From: Paenibacillus ginsengihumi DSM 21568
GTDB taxonomy: Bacteria > Bacillota > Bacilli > Paenibacillales > NBRC-103111
Assembly: GCF_000380965.1 (NCBI RefSeq)
Contig: NZ_KB905550.1
Span: 113,384 to 177,383 of the forward strand
Length of the DNA: 64,000 bases
Direction: 5' to 3'
A program made the position numbers and the translations under genes. Below the pieces are notes generated by a model. It saw only the letters and a program-made list of their open reading frames with translations, searched no databases and was not told where the DNA came from. Shown one piece after another: positions 1-14,126 of the stretch; position 1 is the stretch's first letter; each line of letters opens with the position of its first letter.

Positions 1-1091
1 ATTTGGTCGCCAATTACAAGGACGCGATTACGCTGACGATCGGCCAGCCGGATTTTCCGACGCCGGACCATGTGATGCGGGCGGCCGAACGGGCGATCGC
101 TGCAGGCCGGACGACGTATACCCCGAATGCGGGGCTGCTCGAGCTGCGCCAGGCGGCCGCTGCTTTTGTAAGCCGCAAATACGGTCTGAACTACGATCCC
201 GCGGAGGAAATCATTATTACCGCCGGAGCCAGCCAGGCGCTCGATATTACGCTGCGCACGATATTGACCGAAGGCTGCGAGGTCATTTTGCCGGGGCCGA
301 TTTATCCCGGTTACGAGCCGATCGTGCGGCTGTGCGGCGCCGTTCCCGTCTATGTCGATACGGCGGCCAGCGGCTTCAAGTTGACGGCGGAGCTGCTCGA
401 GCCTTATTTGACGGAACGGACGCGCGCCGTCGTCATGTGCTATCCGTCGAATCCGACAGGCCGGGTGCTGGGCTTGCGGGAAACGGAGGACTTGGCGAGG
501 CTTCTGGCCGACAAAAATGTGTTCGTCGTGTCCGACGAAATATACAGCGAGCTCGTATACGAAGCGCCGCATGTTTCGATTGCTACGATGCCCGGCATGA
601 GAGAGCGGACGATTGTCATCAACGGGCTGTCGAAGTCGCATTCGATGACCGGCTGGAGAGTCGGCTTTACGCTCGCTCCGGCTTATCTGGCGCGGCATAT
701 GCTGAAGGTTCATCAGTATAACGTGACGTGCGCCAGCTCCATCAGTCAATACGCGGCGATCGAAGCGCTGACGTCCGGCATCGACGATGCGGAGCCGATG
801 AAGCGGGAATATGTCCGCCGCCGCGATTTTGTATACGACCGGCTGGTCGATATGGGATTCGAGCTCGCCAAGCCGGAAGGGGCGTTTTATTTGTTCCCGT
901 CCATTCGCCGGTTCGGCCTGCCGTCCATGGAGTTTGCCATGAAGCTGCTGGACGAGCGGAAGCTGGCGGTCGTGTCCGGGGATGCGTTTTCGCCGTATGG
1001 GGAAGGCTATATCCGGATTTCGTACGCCTATTCGATGGAACAGCTGGAGCAGGCGATGGAGCGGCTGGACGCTTTCGTCAAAAGCCGATAA
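1..1091 (+). CDS. patA: Class I aminotransferase, probable N-acetyl-LL-diaminopimelate aminotransferase (5' truncated)
   Basis: PLP-dependent fold-type I aminotransferase. PatA converts N-acetyl-2-amino-6-oxopimelate to N-acetyl-LL-diaminopimelate in the acetylase branch of lysine and cell-wall DAP synthesis. The visible part opens in the conserved N-terminal LTIGQPDFPTP segment. It then shows CYPSNPTG, the DEIYSELVY segment and the Schiff-base motif SKSHSMTGWR, with Lys near visible residue 211. The C-terminal IRISYAYS segment is intact. The first complete codon is at position 3 and roughly 25 N-terminal residues appear to lie outside the window. It converges on dapL and dapD, the other two genes of the same branch, which favours PatA over a generic aspartate aminotransferase. 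The 3' end is followed by a shared hairpin. Confidence 0.85.
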   Translation, partial: LVANYKDAITLTIGQPDFPTPDHVMRAAERAIAAGRTTYTPNAGLLELRQAAAAFVSRKYGLNYDPAEEIIITAGASQALDITLRTILTEGCEVILPGPIYPGYEPIVRLCGAVPVYVDTAASGFKLTAELLEPYLTERTRAVVMCYPSNPTGRVLGLRETEDLARLLADKNVFVVSDEIYSELVYEAPHVSIATMPGMRERTIVINGLSKSHSMTGWRVGFTLAPAYLARHMLKVHQYNVTCASSISQYAAIEALTSGIDDAEPMKREYVRRRDFVYDRLVDMGFELAKPEGAFYLFPSIRRFGLPSMEFAMKLLDERKLAVVSGDAFSPYGEGYIRISYAYSMEQLEQAMERLDAFVKSR

Positions 1092-1100
1092 GAACAGCAA

Positions 1101-1153
1101 AAAAGAACCTCGAAGCCGCTGGCTTACCGGCCAGGCGCTCTGAGGTTCTTTTT
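1101..1153. terminator. Bidirectional intrinsic terminator between patA and dapL
   Basis: The arm AAAGAACCTC (1102-1111) pairs with GAGGTTCTTT (1142-1151). A run of A on the left and T on the right lets it work in both directions. It sits between two convergent genes. Confidence 0.85.
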
Positions 1154-1184
1154 CATTGGGAGCCCGCTAGCCGGCCCCGGCATT

Positions 1185-2327
1185 TTAGCTTTGCTGCGAT
1201 TTCCAAGCAATGTACCGGGTCATCGTATCGATAGCATGGCCGATGGCTTCCTCGTTCGGCTCGATTTTAGCGTGGTGCAGGCCGTACGGCGTGTCGACGC
1301 CCAGCCAAAACATAAAGCCGGGAATGCGCTCCAGGAAATAGCCGAAATCTTCCCCCGTCATCGCCTCGCTGCATTCGATCAGCTGCATCTTGCCGTCCAG
1401 CCGCAGCCAGTCCATAAATTCGCGGGTAACCGTCTCTTCATTGTACACCTGCCGGTAATTGGCCCCGTAGTCGATTTCCGCCCGGCAGCCGAAGCCGGCC
1501 TCAATGCCTTGCAGGAGCTGCTCGATGCGCGATTTGACCAGCGTCATCGTATCCGCCGACAGCGTGCGGATCGTTCCCTCCAGCCGCGCTGTTTCCGCGA
1601 TGATGTTCTGCTTCGTGCCACCTTCGATCTTGCCGATCGTAACGACGGCCGAGTCCAGCGGATTGACGCTGCGGGCGACGATCGTCTGCAGCTGGCCGAC
1701 GAGCTGGCTGGCCGCTACGACCATATCGTTTGCCAGATGCGGGAACGCCGCGTGGCCGCCTTTGCCGATCAAATCGATGAACAGCTCGGACGTATTGGCG
1801 AACAAGATGCCCGGCTTCACGGCGATGGAACCGACCGGATATTCCGGAGCGATATGCAGGGCGAAAATCGTATCCGGCATCCAGTCCCGCAGCTCGTCGG
1901 AGGCCAGCATCGGCTGCGCTCCGCCCGGGCCTTCCTCCGCCGGTTGAAAAATAAACGTAAGGTCGTCGTCGATCGGATGCTCGGCAAAATGGGTCAAGAT
2001 GCCGAGCGCGATCGCCATATGCATATCGTGGCCGCAGGCGTGCATGAAGCCGGGATGCTCGGAGCGGAACGGATAGCTCGTCTCCTCGGCGATCGGCAGT
2101 CCGTCCATGTCGGCGCGGTAGCCGAACCGGCGCTTGGGCGCCAGGCCTTTCACATTGACCAAAATGCCGGTTTTCCAGCGGCGCACCTCCAGCCTCTGCT
2201 GCGGCAGGCCGCCAATATAATCAAGCAAATATTGCTGCGTCTTAAATTCCTGGAATCCCGGCTCCGGAATCCGGTGAAGCTCGCGGCGGATTTGTACGAA
2301 GCGGTCGCCGGTCGAAGGAATAGACAT
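1185..2327 (-). CDS. dapL: N-acetyldiaminopimelate deacetylase (M20 family)
   Basis: Metal-dependent amidohydrolase of the M20D family. It removes the acetyl group from N-acetyl-LL-diaminopimelate, the last step of the acetylase branch before DapF. The 380-residue length fits YkuR-type enzymes. The metal-binding segment HACGHDMH lies near residue 95. Other visible motifs are [11 protein letters not shown] (catalytic Glu pair), KGGHAAFPH in the dimerisation lid, and TGEDFGYF with a C-terminal ligand. The ATG at 2327 is preceded by AAAGGAG. The frame stays open upstream but has no support there. It lies 79 bases downstream of dapD on the same strand, so the two are probably co-transcribed and end at the shared terminator. 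Confidence 0.92.
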   Translation of the reverse strand: MSIPSTGDRFVQIRRELHRIPEPGFQEFKTQQYLLDYIGGLPQQRLEVRRWKTGILVNVKGLAPKRRFGYRADMDGLPIAEETSYPFRSEHPGFMHACGHDMHMAIALGILTHFAEHPIDDDLTFIFQPAEEGPGGAQPMLASDELRDWMPDTIFALHIAPEYPVGSIAVKPGILFANTSELFIDLIGKGGHAAFPHLANDMVVAASQLVGQLQTIVARSVNPLDSAVVTIGKIEGGTKQNIIAETARLEGTIRTLSADTMTLVKSRIEQLLQGIEAGFGCRAEIDYGANYRQVYNEETVTREFMDWLRLDGKMQLIECSEAMTGEDFGYFLERIPGFMFWLGVDTPYGLHHAKIEPNEEAIGHAIDTMTRYIAWKSQQS

Positions 2328-2406
2328 GAGCGGCAAGCTCCTTTCATCGATGAAATGGAAGAAAGCCCGGCATGGACGCCGGGCCGTCGGGCAGCTGTTT
2401 GCGAAA

Positions 2407-3123
2407 TTACAGCGTACGGAGATCTTTGAGAATTTCCGTCTTGGACTTTGTTTTGTCGTCCACTTTCTTGATGATGCGCGCCGGCGCGCCGGCAACGACC
2501 GTATATTCCGGCACATCCTCGACGACGACGGCGCCGGCCGCGACGACGGAGCCCTTGCCGATGCGCACGCCTTCGAGGATGACGGCATTGGCGCCGACGA
2601 GCACATCGTCTTCGATGACAACCGGCTGTGCCGAAGGCGGTTCAATGACGCCGGCAACGACGGAGCCTGCGCCGATATGGCACATTTTGCCGATTTGCGC
2701 ACGGCCGCCGACGACGACGTTCATATCGATCATCGTGCCTTCGCCGATCGAAGCGCCGATATTGATCGCCGCGCCCATCATGACGATCGCATTGTCGCCG
2801 ATGGATACTTTGTCGCGAATGATGGCGCCCGGCTCGATGCGGGCGTTTACGTTCTTCAGATCGAGCAGCGGAATGGCGGAATTGCGGCGGTCGTTCTCAA
2901 CCACATAATCCTCGATGCTGCCGGCGTTGGCGTCGAGCACGGCTTTGATGTCGGCCCATTCGCCGAACAGCACGCCGCTGCTTCCCGAGATAAAGGATTT
3001 GATGGAGGAACCGAAATCGATCGCGTCAAGCTTTCCTTTGATATATACCTTCACCGGCGTCTTTTTGGTGCTGTTTTTAATAAAGTCGATAATTTCCTGG
3101 GTATTCATTTCGGATGTGGCCAT
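2407..3123 (-). CDS. dapD: 2,3,4,5-tetrahydropyridine-2,6-dicarboxylate N-acetyltransferase
   Basis: Uses acetyl-CoA to acetylate tetrahydrodipicolinate, the committed step of the acetylase DAP branch (also called DapH/YkuQ). The N-terminal part carries the [14 protein letters not shown] segment typical of this family. From about residue 85 the sequence becomes a left-handed beta-helix of hexapeptide repeats, with turns such as [20 protein letters not shown] and VLVGANAVI, then a charged tail. The chosen ATG at 3123 has AAGGAG 13 bases upstream. A TTG at 3129 has better spacing (about 7 bases) and could be the real start, adding two residues. First gene of a dapD-dapL unit. Confidence 0.92.
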   Translation of the reverse strand: MATSEMNTQEIIDFIKNSTKKTPVKVYIKGKLDAIDFGSSIKSFISGSSGVLFGEWADIKAVLDANAGSIEDYVVENDRRNSAIPLLDLKNVNARIEPGAIIRDKVSIGDNAIVMMGAAINIGASIGEGTMIDMNVVVGGRAQIGKMCHIGAGSVVAGVIEPPSAQPVVIEDDVLVGANAVILEGVRIGKGSVVAAGAVVVEDVPEYTVVAGAPARIIKKVDDKTKSKTEILKDLRTL

Positions 3124-3274
3124 AAGCAATGAATCGCTCCTTATCAAAATATTGGGGACGCGCGCCCCGCGACTACATCTTTTATAGCATAAAATAGGCC
3201 GGACAAGCAACGCACACTTGCTTCTTCAATCGACAAGAGGCGACAAGATAGTACCTCCGCCCGCCGAATGGCTA

Positions 3275-3303
3275 TTGACATCCCATGTCGAACATGGGAT
3301 AAT
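3275..3303 (+). promoter_or_regulatory. Sigma-A promoter of the pyr operon, with a palindrome in the spacer
   Basis: TTGACA (3275-3280), 17 bases, then GATAAT (3298-3303). The spacer and the edge of the -10 box are filled by a perfect inverted repeat, TCCCATGT-CGA-ACATGGGA (3281-3299). Confidence 0.8.
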
Positions 3304-3320
3304 GCTCGTAACTGAACAGC

Positions 3321-5001
<1,681 letters not shown>

Positions 5002-5061
5002 AAGAGGCAGACGAATATCGCCAAAGGGGCACAATACGATACGGTACAGGAGGCAGCACAT

Positions 5062-6345
5062 ATGGGCTTATGGATACTGAATGCGAGCGTTGCGGCTAAC
5101 GGCAACGAGCGCTTGAGCAAGCATATTTTGACGGAAGACGGCATCATCGCCCAAATCATCGACGCAAGCGGCGGCCTGCCGGAGACGGCGGGGCACGAGA
5201 CGATCGATGCCGCAGGCAGACTGGTTTCGGCCGGCCTGATCGACATGCACGTGCATTTGCGCGAGCCGGGCTTCGAGCACAAGGAGACGATTGCCACCGG
5301 CACGCGTTCCGCGGCGCGGGGCGGCTTCACGACGATCGCCTGCATGCCGAACACACGGCCGGTGATCGATACGCCGGAGACGGTGAAGCTGGTGCTCGAT
5401 AAAGCCCGCAGCGAAGGCGTTGTCCGCGTCCTGCCTTACGGGTGCATCACGAAGAGCGAGCTCGGCCGCGAGCTGACCGACTTCGCGGCGCTGAAGGAAG
5501 CCGGTGTCATCGGCTACACGGACGACGGCGTCGGCGTGCAAAGCGCTTATATGATGAAGCAGGCGATGGCCAAAGCGGCGGCGATCGGGATGCCGATCAT
5601 CGCGCACTGCGAGGACGATACGCTGATCGAGGGCGCTGCGGTAACCGATGGGGAGTTCGCCAGGAAGCACGGACTGAAGGGCATTCCGAACGAATCGGAA
5701 GCGATTCACGTCGGCCGCGACATTTTGCTGGCTGAAGCGACGGGCGTCCATTACCACGTCTGTCACGTCAGCACGGAGCAGTCGGTGCGGCTGATCCGCC
5801 AGGCCAAGCAGCTCGGCATCAAGGTGACGGCGGAAGTATGTCCGCACCACCTGCTGCTGTCGGACGAAGATATTCCGGGCCTGGACGCCAACTGGAAAAT
5901 GAACCCGCCGCTTCGCTCGCCGCGCGACGTGCAGGCGTGCATCGAAGGGCTGGAGGACGGGACGATCGATATCGTCGTCACCGACCATGCCCCGCATAGC
6001 GCGGAGGAGAAGGCTAAGGGGCTGCAGCTGGCCCCGTTCGGCATCGTCGGGTTCGAGACGGCTTTCCCGCTGCTGTATACGAAATTCGTCGAGACGGGCC
6101 GCTGGACGCTGCAGTTTCTGATCGAGCGGATGACGAGCGAGCCGGCGCGCGTGTTCGGTCTGCCGTGGGGCAAGCTGGAAGTAGGCAAGGCGGCGGATCT
6201 GACGATCATCGATCTGCAGACAGAGCAGGAGGTAAACCCGGATACGTTCCTCTCGAAAGGACGCAATACGCCGTTCGCCGGCTGGAAGCTGAAGGGCTGG
6301 CCGGTTGCAACGATCGCAGGCGGCCGGGTCGTCTGGTCCGAATAG
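5062..6345 (+). CDS. pyrC: Dihydroorotase
   Basis: Zinc amidohydrolase (class I dihydroorotase) that cyclises carbamoyl-aspartate to dihydroorotate. The metal motif DMHVHLREPG lies near residue 59. GGFTTIACMPNT, HCEDDTLI and the late ligand motif VTDHAPHS (near residue 305) are all present. Its 427 residues match the Bacillus enzyme. GGAGG sits 10 bases before the ATG, and the gene starts 60 bases after pyrB. A 181-base gap with no recognised element separates it from carA. Confidence 0.97.
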   Translation: MGLWILNASVAANGNERLSKHILTEDGIIAQIIDASGGLPETAGHETIDAAGRLVSAGLIDMHVHLREPGFEHKETIATGTRSAARGGFTTIACMPNTRPVIDTPETVKLVLDKARSEGVVRVLPYGCITKSELGRELTDFAALKEAGVIGYTDDGVGVQSAYMMKQAMAKAAAIGMPIIAHCEDDTLIEGAAVTDGEFARKHGLKGIPNESEAIHVGRDILLAEATGVHYHVCHVSTEQSVRLIRQAKQLGIKVTAEVCPHHLLLSDEDIPGLDANWKMNPPLRSPRDVQACIEGLEDGTIDIVVTDHAPHSAEEKAKGLQLAPFGIVGFETAFPLLYTKFVETGRWTLQFLIERMTSEPARVFGLPWGKLEVGKAADLTIIDLQTEQEVNPDTFLSKGRNTPFAGWKLKGWPVATIAGGRVVWSE

Positions 6346-6526
6346 CCTGAACAGATAGACGAACGAAAGTCCGTGCAGAGTGCCCGGCGGTATCGCTGTA
6401 CGGACGATTTTCTAACGGAAACGAGCGGCAGCAAGGCAGATCCGTCCAGCGGTTTCGCCTTTAACCTATTAGCATCCCGGCTTGCGCCAAGGGAGCAGGG
6501 ATCACGTCATAAGGGAGTTGAGATCG

Positions 6527-7691
6527 ATGCAGGCAAGATTGTTGTTGGAAGACGGAACGCTGCTTACCGGACAAGCATTCGGCAGCGAAGGCGATTCGGT
6601 CGGCGAGGTCGTATTCAATACAGGCATTACGGGGTATCAGGAGGTGCTCTCCGACCCTTCCTACTGCGGGCAAATCGTCACGATGACATATCCGCTGATC
6701 GGCAACTACGGCATTACGCGCGACGATTTCGAATCGGTGCGCCCCTTTATTCACGGCTTTGTCGTGCGCGAACACGAGACGGTGCCGAGCAACTGGCGGG
6801 CCGAATATTCGCTGGACAGCCTGCTGAAGGAGTACGGCATTATCGGCATCAGCGGTATCGATACGCGGATGCTGACAAGAAGAATTCGCCACCACGGCGT
6901 GATGAAAGGCATCTTGACGACATCCGCCAAGCGCGTCGAGGAGCTGATGGAGCAGCTCAAAGGCACTCCGCTCATGACGGATCAAGTGCCGCGCGTCTCG
7001 ACCAAGAGCGTCTATAGCAGCCCCGGAACGAAAGAGCGGATCGTTCTCGTCGATTTCGGCTCCAAGAGCGGCATTTTGCGCGATTTGACCAAGCGCGGCT
7101 GCGACGTGGTCGTCGTGCCGCACAGCGCGACGGCGGAGCAGATTCGTCGCCTGGCGCCGGACGGCATTTTGCTGTCCAACGGGCCGGGGGACCCGAAGGA
7201 CGTGCCGCATGCGGCGAAGATGATCGCCGAATTGCTCGGCGAGTTCCCGATCTTCGGCATCTGCCTTGGCCATCAGCTGTTCGCGCTGGCCAGCGGCGCC
7301 GATACCGAGAAGCTGAAATTCGGCCACCGCGGCGGCAACCATCCCGTCAAGGATCTGCGCACAGGACGCTGCTATATTACGTCCCAGAACCACGGTTACA
7401 CGGTGAAGGAGGATTCGATCGCCGGCACCGAGCTTGAAGTGACGCACATCAACAACAACGACCGCACGATCGAAGGATTGCGGCACAAGAAATACCCGGC
7501 ATTCTCGGTCCAATACCATCCGGAAGCGGCGCCGGGACCGTTCGACTCCAGCTACTTGTTCGATGATTTCCTGGAGATGATCCGCAAGCACAAGGCGGAT
7601 CGCCCGCAGCCGCCGCGCCAGGCGCAATTCGCCGCGCAGGCGGCAGCGGACCGCAGCGGAGCCGCATCGTCAGCGAAAGGGGAACTGCACT

Positions 7692-7705
<14 letters not shown>
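6527..7705 (+). CDS. carA: Carbamoyl phosphate synthase small (glutaminase) subunit
   Basis: Supplies ammonia from glutamine to the large subunit CarB. The N-terminal CPSase small domain ([17 protein letters not shown]) is followed by a class I glutamine amidotransferase domain. That domain carries the nucleophile motif [13 protein letters not shown] and the partner QYHPEA. At 392 residues it is about 28 longer than the Bacillus PyrAA protein. The extra length is a C-terminal tail rich in Ala, Arg and Gln ([20 protein letters not shown]). The ATG at 6527 has AAGGGAG upstream. An ATG-less extension at 6482 is open but has no ribosome binding site. The 3' end overlaps carB by 14 bases. Confidence 0.95.
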
Positions 7706-10907
<3,202 letters not shown>

Positions 10908-10921
10908 TTTTTCGGGTAAGC

Positions 10922-11094
10922 ATTAGCACAGTTTCTCCATGAACCCGGCGCGATAGGCCGGGGCATGTCCCGCAGCGCCGCGCAGCGAATCCCGCGCAGC
11001 CTACGAAAGCAGGATCGCTGCGGTTCCCCGCGCCGGCAGGCGGCTTAAGCCGCAGGCTGAATTTGCGGCGGGCATGCGGAGCAGCTGTGCTAAT
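10922..11094 (+). other. 173-bp GC-rich element bounded by a 10-bp inverted repeat, between carB and pyrF
   Basis: ATTAGCACAG (10922-10931) is the exact inverse of CTGTGCTAAT (11085-11094). Inside are further hairpins: CCCGGC/GCCGGG around 10944, GCAGCGAATCC (10982-10992) against GGATCGCTGC (11012-11021) with one bulge, and GCGGCTTAAGCCGC near 11039. No reading frame with a start fits. It could be a structured RNA processed from the pyr transcript or a small REP/MITE-like insertion. Confidence 0.5.
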
Positions 11095-11152
11095 CGAATG
11101 AATGGGAGCCTGCATGGGCAGCGGCTCTGAAAGAGGATGGGGGGCAAGAAGC

Positions 11153-11881
11153 ATGACCGAAACGACACAGACGGCCGAACGCATCATGGTCGCGCTCGAT
11201 TACGCGACGGCGGCCGAGGCGGAGCGATTGCTTCGGATGCTGGAGGGCATTCCGTGCTATATGAAGGTCGGCATGCAGCTGTTTTACAGCGCAGGCCCGG
11301 ATTTCGTCCGGCAGCTGAAGGAACGGGGATATAAAGTATTTCTCGATTTGAAGATGCACGATATTCCGAATACCGTCAAAGGGGGAGCGGAGAGCATCAC
11401 CCGCCTCGGCGTGGATATGTTCAACGTGCATGCGGCCGGCGGCAAGCGGATGATGGAGGCGGCGCTCGAGGGCGTTGACAAAGCGCTGAACGGAACGGGC
11501 GCGAGGCCGATCGTCATCGCCGTGACCCAGCTGACCAGCACCGATCAGACGGTCATGAATCGGGAGATCGGCATTCCGGGCACCGTGGAGGATGCCGTCG
11601 TTCGATATGCCCGGACGGCTCAAGCTGCGGGGCTTGACGGGGTGGTCGCTTCGCCGCGCGAGGTGGTGCGGATCAAGAGCGTCTGCGGCGCACAATTCGC
11701 CACCGTCACTCCGGGCATTCGCCCTGCCGGTTCGGCAATCGGCGACCAGTCGCGCGTCATGACGCCTGCCGAGGCGTTCGCTCAAGGCACCGATTACGTG
11801 GTGATCGGCCGTCCGATTACGGGGGCGGACGATCCGCGGGCGGCGCTGGAAGGCATTGTCGCTTCCATCCACCAGGCATAA
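11153..11881 (+). CDS. pyrF: Orotidine 5'-phosphate decarboxylase
   Basis: Decarboxylates OMP to UMP, the final step of the pathway. It is a TIM barrel of 242 residues with MVALDYATAAEA at strand 1, the catalytic lysine segment FLDLKMHDIPNT near residue 62, and the phosphate-binding segment VTPGIRPAG near residue 185. The ATG at 11153 follows AGAGGATGGGGGG. Open sequence back to 11102 lacks a matching ribosome binding site. It is separated from carB by a structured 245-base gap, where many Firmicutes have pyrK and pyrD. Confidence 0.95.
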   Translation: MTETTQTAERIMVALDYATAAEAERLLRMLEGIPCYMKVGMQLFYSAGPDFVRQLKERGYKVFLDLKMHDIPNTVKGGAESITRLGVDMFNVHAAGGKRMMEAALEGVDKALNGTGARPIVIAVTQLTSTDQTVMNREIGIPGTVEDAVVRYARTAQAAGLDGVVASPREVVRIKSVCGAQFATVTPGIRPAGSAIGDQSRVMTPAEAFAQGTDYVVIGRPITGADDPRAALEGIVASIHQA

Positions 11882-11924
11882 GGCCACTACGACCCATCGA
11901 ACGAGAAAAGGAGCGGATTCGCAC

Positions 11925-12581
11925 ATGACAGCCAAAACGATTACGATCAGCCCCCAGCTTGCCGACAGCATTGCGCTGGCTTTGCTGCAGATCGGGGCGA
12001 TTGCCCTGCGGCCGCAGGAGCCTTTCACCTGGACGTCGGGCCTGAAGGCGCCCATTTATTGCGACAACCGGCTGACGATCTCCTACCCGGCTACGCGGGA
12101 GCTCATCGCCGACGCCTTCGTATCGATTATCCGCGAGCACTATCCCGATGCGGAAGTCATTGCAGGAGCGGCGACGGGGGGCATCCCGCATGCCGCATGG
12201 GTAGCGCAGAAGCTGAATTTGCCGATGATTTACGTCCGCGACAAGGCTAAAGGACACGGCAAGCAAAACATGATCGAGGGCGTGCTGAAGCCCGGTCAAA
12301 AGACGATCGTGATCGAAGACCTCATCTCGACCGGCGGCAGCTCGCTCAAGGTAGCGCAGGCGGTGCAGGCCGCGGGAGCGGAGGCGCTGGGCGTGCTCGG
12401 CATCTTCTCCTATCAGTTCGAGAAAGCGAAGCAGGCGTTCGAGGAGGCCGGCATTCCGTTCGAGACGCTGACGAACTATTCGACGCTACTCGCCGTCGCG
12501 CTGCGCGAAGGCAGCATCCGCGAGCAGGACATGGCAGTGCTGAAAGCATGGCGTGAAAATCCGGCAGAGTACGGCAAGTAA
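11925..12581 (+). CDS. pyrE: Orotate phosphoribosyltransferase
   Basis: Transfers ribose phosphate from PRPP to orotate, making OMP for PyrF. The PRPP-binding loop VIEDLISTGGSSL lies near residue 125. TSGLKAPIYCDNR, which contacts orotate, is near residue 40. Catalytic lysines sit in VRDKAKGHGK. Full length at 218 residues. AAAAGGAG is 11 bases before the ATG, and an in-frame opening upstream overlaps pyrF but is unsupported. Last gene of the pyr operon; a strong hairpin follows 62 bases later. Confidence 0.96.
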   Translation: MTAKTITISPQLADSIALALLQIGAIALRPQEPFTWTSGLKAPIYCDNRLTISYPATRELIADAFVSIIREHYPDAEVIAGAATGGIPHAAWVAQKLNLPMIYVRDKAKGHGKQNMIEGVLKPGQKTIVIEDLISTGGSSLKVAQAVQAAGAEALGVLGIFSYQFEKAKQAFEEAGIPFETLTNYSTLLAVALREGSIREQDMAVLKAWRENPAEYGK

Positions 12582-12643
12582 GCAGCCGGCTCCGCGGGCG
12601 CTCCGTAAGCGTCTGAAGGTTAGCGAAAATAGAAAGAAAATAG

Positions 12644-12675
12644 AAAGCAGCTTCCGCCAGGGGAGGCTGCTTTTT
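12644..12675 (+). terminator. Terminator of the pyr operon
   Basis: AAAGCAGCTTCC (12644-12655) pairs over 12 positions, with G-U allowed, with GGGAGGCTGCTTT. Five T follow. Confidence 0.9.
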
Positions 12676-12678
12676 GCT

Positions 12679-12847
12679 TAACGTTACGGAAAGTTTAACT
12701 TTGCTAAACCGATAAAGCGAAGTGCGGCTTTCTGTACCAAGAAAAACGACCGCTTAAGCCGCAGTCGCTCAACGAATTCGGCCAAAATGCGCCTTGCCCA
12801 TTCGTCGAGCTCCTCGTACCATGAATTGACGTCGATCGACGTTTTTC
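12679..12847 (-). pseudogene. Decayed reading frame next to rocD, containing a short dispersed repeat
   Basis: On the minus strand the frame downstream of the rocD stop reads as plausible protein, ending ...ALRFIGLAKLNFP and a stop. It has acidic/aromatic content (SWYEELDEWARRILAEF) but no ATG, GTG or well-placed TTG. The terminal part, about 12681-12720, recurs in altered form at about 26309-26347, beside another terminator. I do not recognise a family. It may be the tail of a lost gene or a repeat that happens to be open. Confidence 0.3.
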
Positions 12848-14110
12848 TTATAACCTGGCTTCCCCTGTCCCGCCTTCTTTCCCCTTCGCACCGCTCGCTG
12901 CTTCCGGAGCAGGCAGGTCCGCGCCCAGCACCGAGCGAATGCGCTCGAACGCCCAATCCAGCTCCTCCTGAGCGATGACGAGCGGCGGCGCGAGCCGGAT
13001 GACGTTCTCATGGGTTTCCTTGCAGAGCAGCCCGGCCTCCATCAGCTTCTCGCAATAAGGTCTGGCGGCTTCGGTCAGCTCGATGCCGATCAGCAGGCCG
13101 CGGCCGCGAATGTCGCGAATGCGGGGACCGCGGATCGTCCGCAGCCGCTGAAGCCACGCCTTGCCGAGCGCTTGCGCGCGTTCGGCCAGCTTCTCCTCCT
13201 GGATCACCCGCAGCGAAGCGACGGCGACGGCGCAGCCGAGCGGATTGCCGCCGAAGGTCGAGCCGTGCGACCCGGACTCGAACAGCGACAGCACTTGCCG
13301 CTCCGCGGCGACGGCCGATACGGGGAAGACGCCGCCGCCAAGCGCTTTGCCCACGATGTACATATCGGGGACTACCTGCTCCTCGTCGCAGGCGAAGCGC
13401 CGTCCCGTCCGTCCGAAGCCGGTCTGAATTTCGTCGGCGATCACTAGCACGTTATGCTTCCGGCACAGCGCCGCCGCCTCGCGGAGATAACCGGGCGGGG
13501 GCAGGACGACGCCGGCTTCGCCCTGAATCGGCTCGACGAGGAAGGCAGCCGTATTCGCGGCGATCGCTCGCTCCAGCGACTCGAGGCAGCCGTAAGGCAC
13601 GAGGCGAAAGCCGGGGGTAAACGGCCCGAAGTCGCGCTTATACTCCTCGTTTGAGGAGAAGGAGGTGACCGTTACGGTGCGGCCGTGAAAATTGCCTTCG
13701 CAGACGATGATCTCCGCCGTCTCCGGCGGCACGCCCTTCACCCGGTAAGCCCAGCGCCGGGCGGCCTTGATCGCCGTCTCCACCGCCTCGGCGCCGGTAT
13801 TCATCGGCAGAATCATCGGCTTGCCGGTATACGCGGCCAGCAGCTCGTAAAATTCCGCCAGTCTGTCGTTGTGAAAAGCGCGCGAGGACAGCGTAAGCCG
13901 CTCCGCCTGCTCCTTGAGCGCAGCGACGATGCGCGGATGGCGGTGCCCCTGATTCAGGGCGGAATAAGCGCTCAGCATATCGAGATAGCGCCTGCCGTCG
14001 GCATCCTCCACCCATACCCCCTCGCCCTTGACCAGCACGACGGGGAGCGGCCGGTAATTGCCCGCCCCGTAACGTTCGGTCCGGTGAATCCACTCGCTGG
14101 AAGCATCCAT
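12848..14110 (-). CDS. rocD: Ornithine aminotransferase
   Basis: Class III PLP aminotransferase that converts ornithine and 2-oxoglutarate to glutamate semialdehyde, the link between arginine and proline breakdown. It shows [40 protein letters not shown] and the PLP lysine in [13 protein letters not shown] (about residue 260). [15 protein letters not shown] follows. At 420 residues it is slightly longer than usual because of a low-complexity tail ([16 protein letters not shown]). The ATG at 14110 has GAGGAGG upstream, 16 bases after rocF. Third gene of the PRODH-rocF-rocD unit. No AdiA- or arginine-synthesis genes are nearby, so a catabolic role is favoured. Confidence 0.95.
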   Translation of the reverse strand: MDASSEWIHRTERYGAGNYRPLPVVLVKGEGVWVEDADGRRYLDMLSAYSALNQGHRHPRIVAALKEQAERLTLSSRAFHNDRLAEFYELLAAYTGKPMILPMNTGAEAVETAIKAARRWAYRVKGVPPETAEIIVCEGNFHGRTVTVTSFSSNEEYKRDFGPFTPGFRLVPYGCLESLERAIAANTAAFLVEPIQGEAGVVLPPPGYLREAAALCRKHNVLVIADEIQTGFGRTGRRFACDEEQVVPDMYIVGKALGGGVFPVSAVAAERQVLSLFESGSHGSTFGGNPLGCAVAVASLRVIQEEKLAERAQALGKAWLQRLRTIRGPRIRDIRGRGLLIGIELTEAARPYCEKLMEAGLLCKETHENVIRLAPPLVIAQEELDWAFERIRSVLGADLPAPEAASGAKGKEGGTGEARL

Positions 14111-14126
14111 GATGCCGAGCCTCCTC

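Noticed and set aside
10922..11094. Cobalamin riboswitch or T-box in the carB-pyrF gap
   Set aside because: The B12-box and T-box core sequences are both missing; only hairpins are seen.
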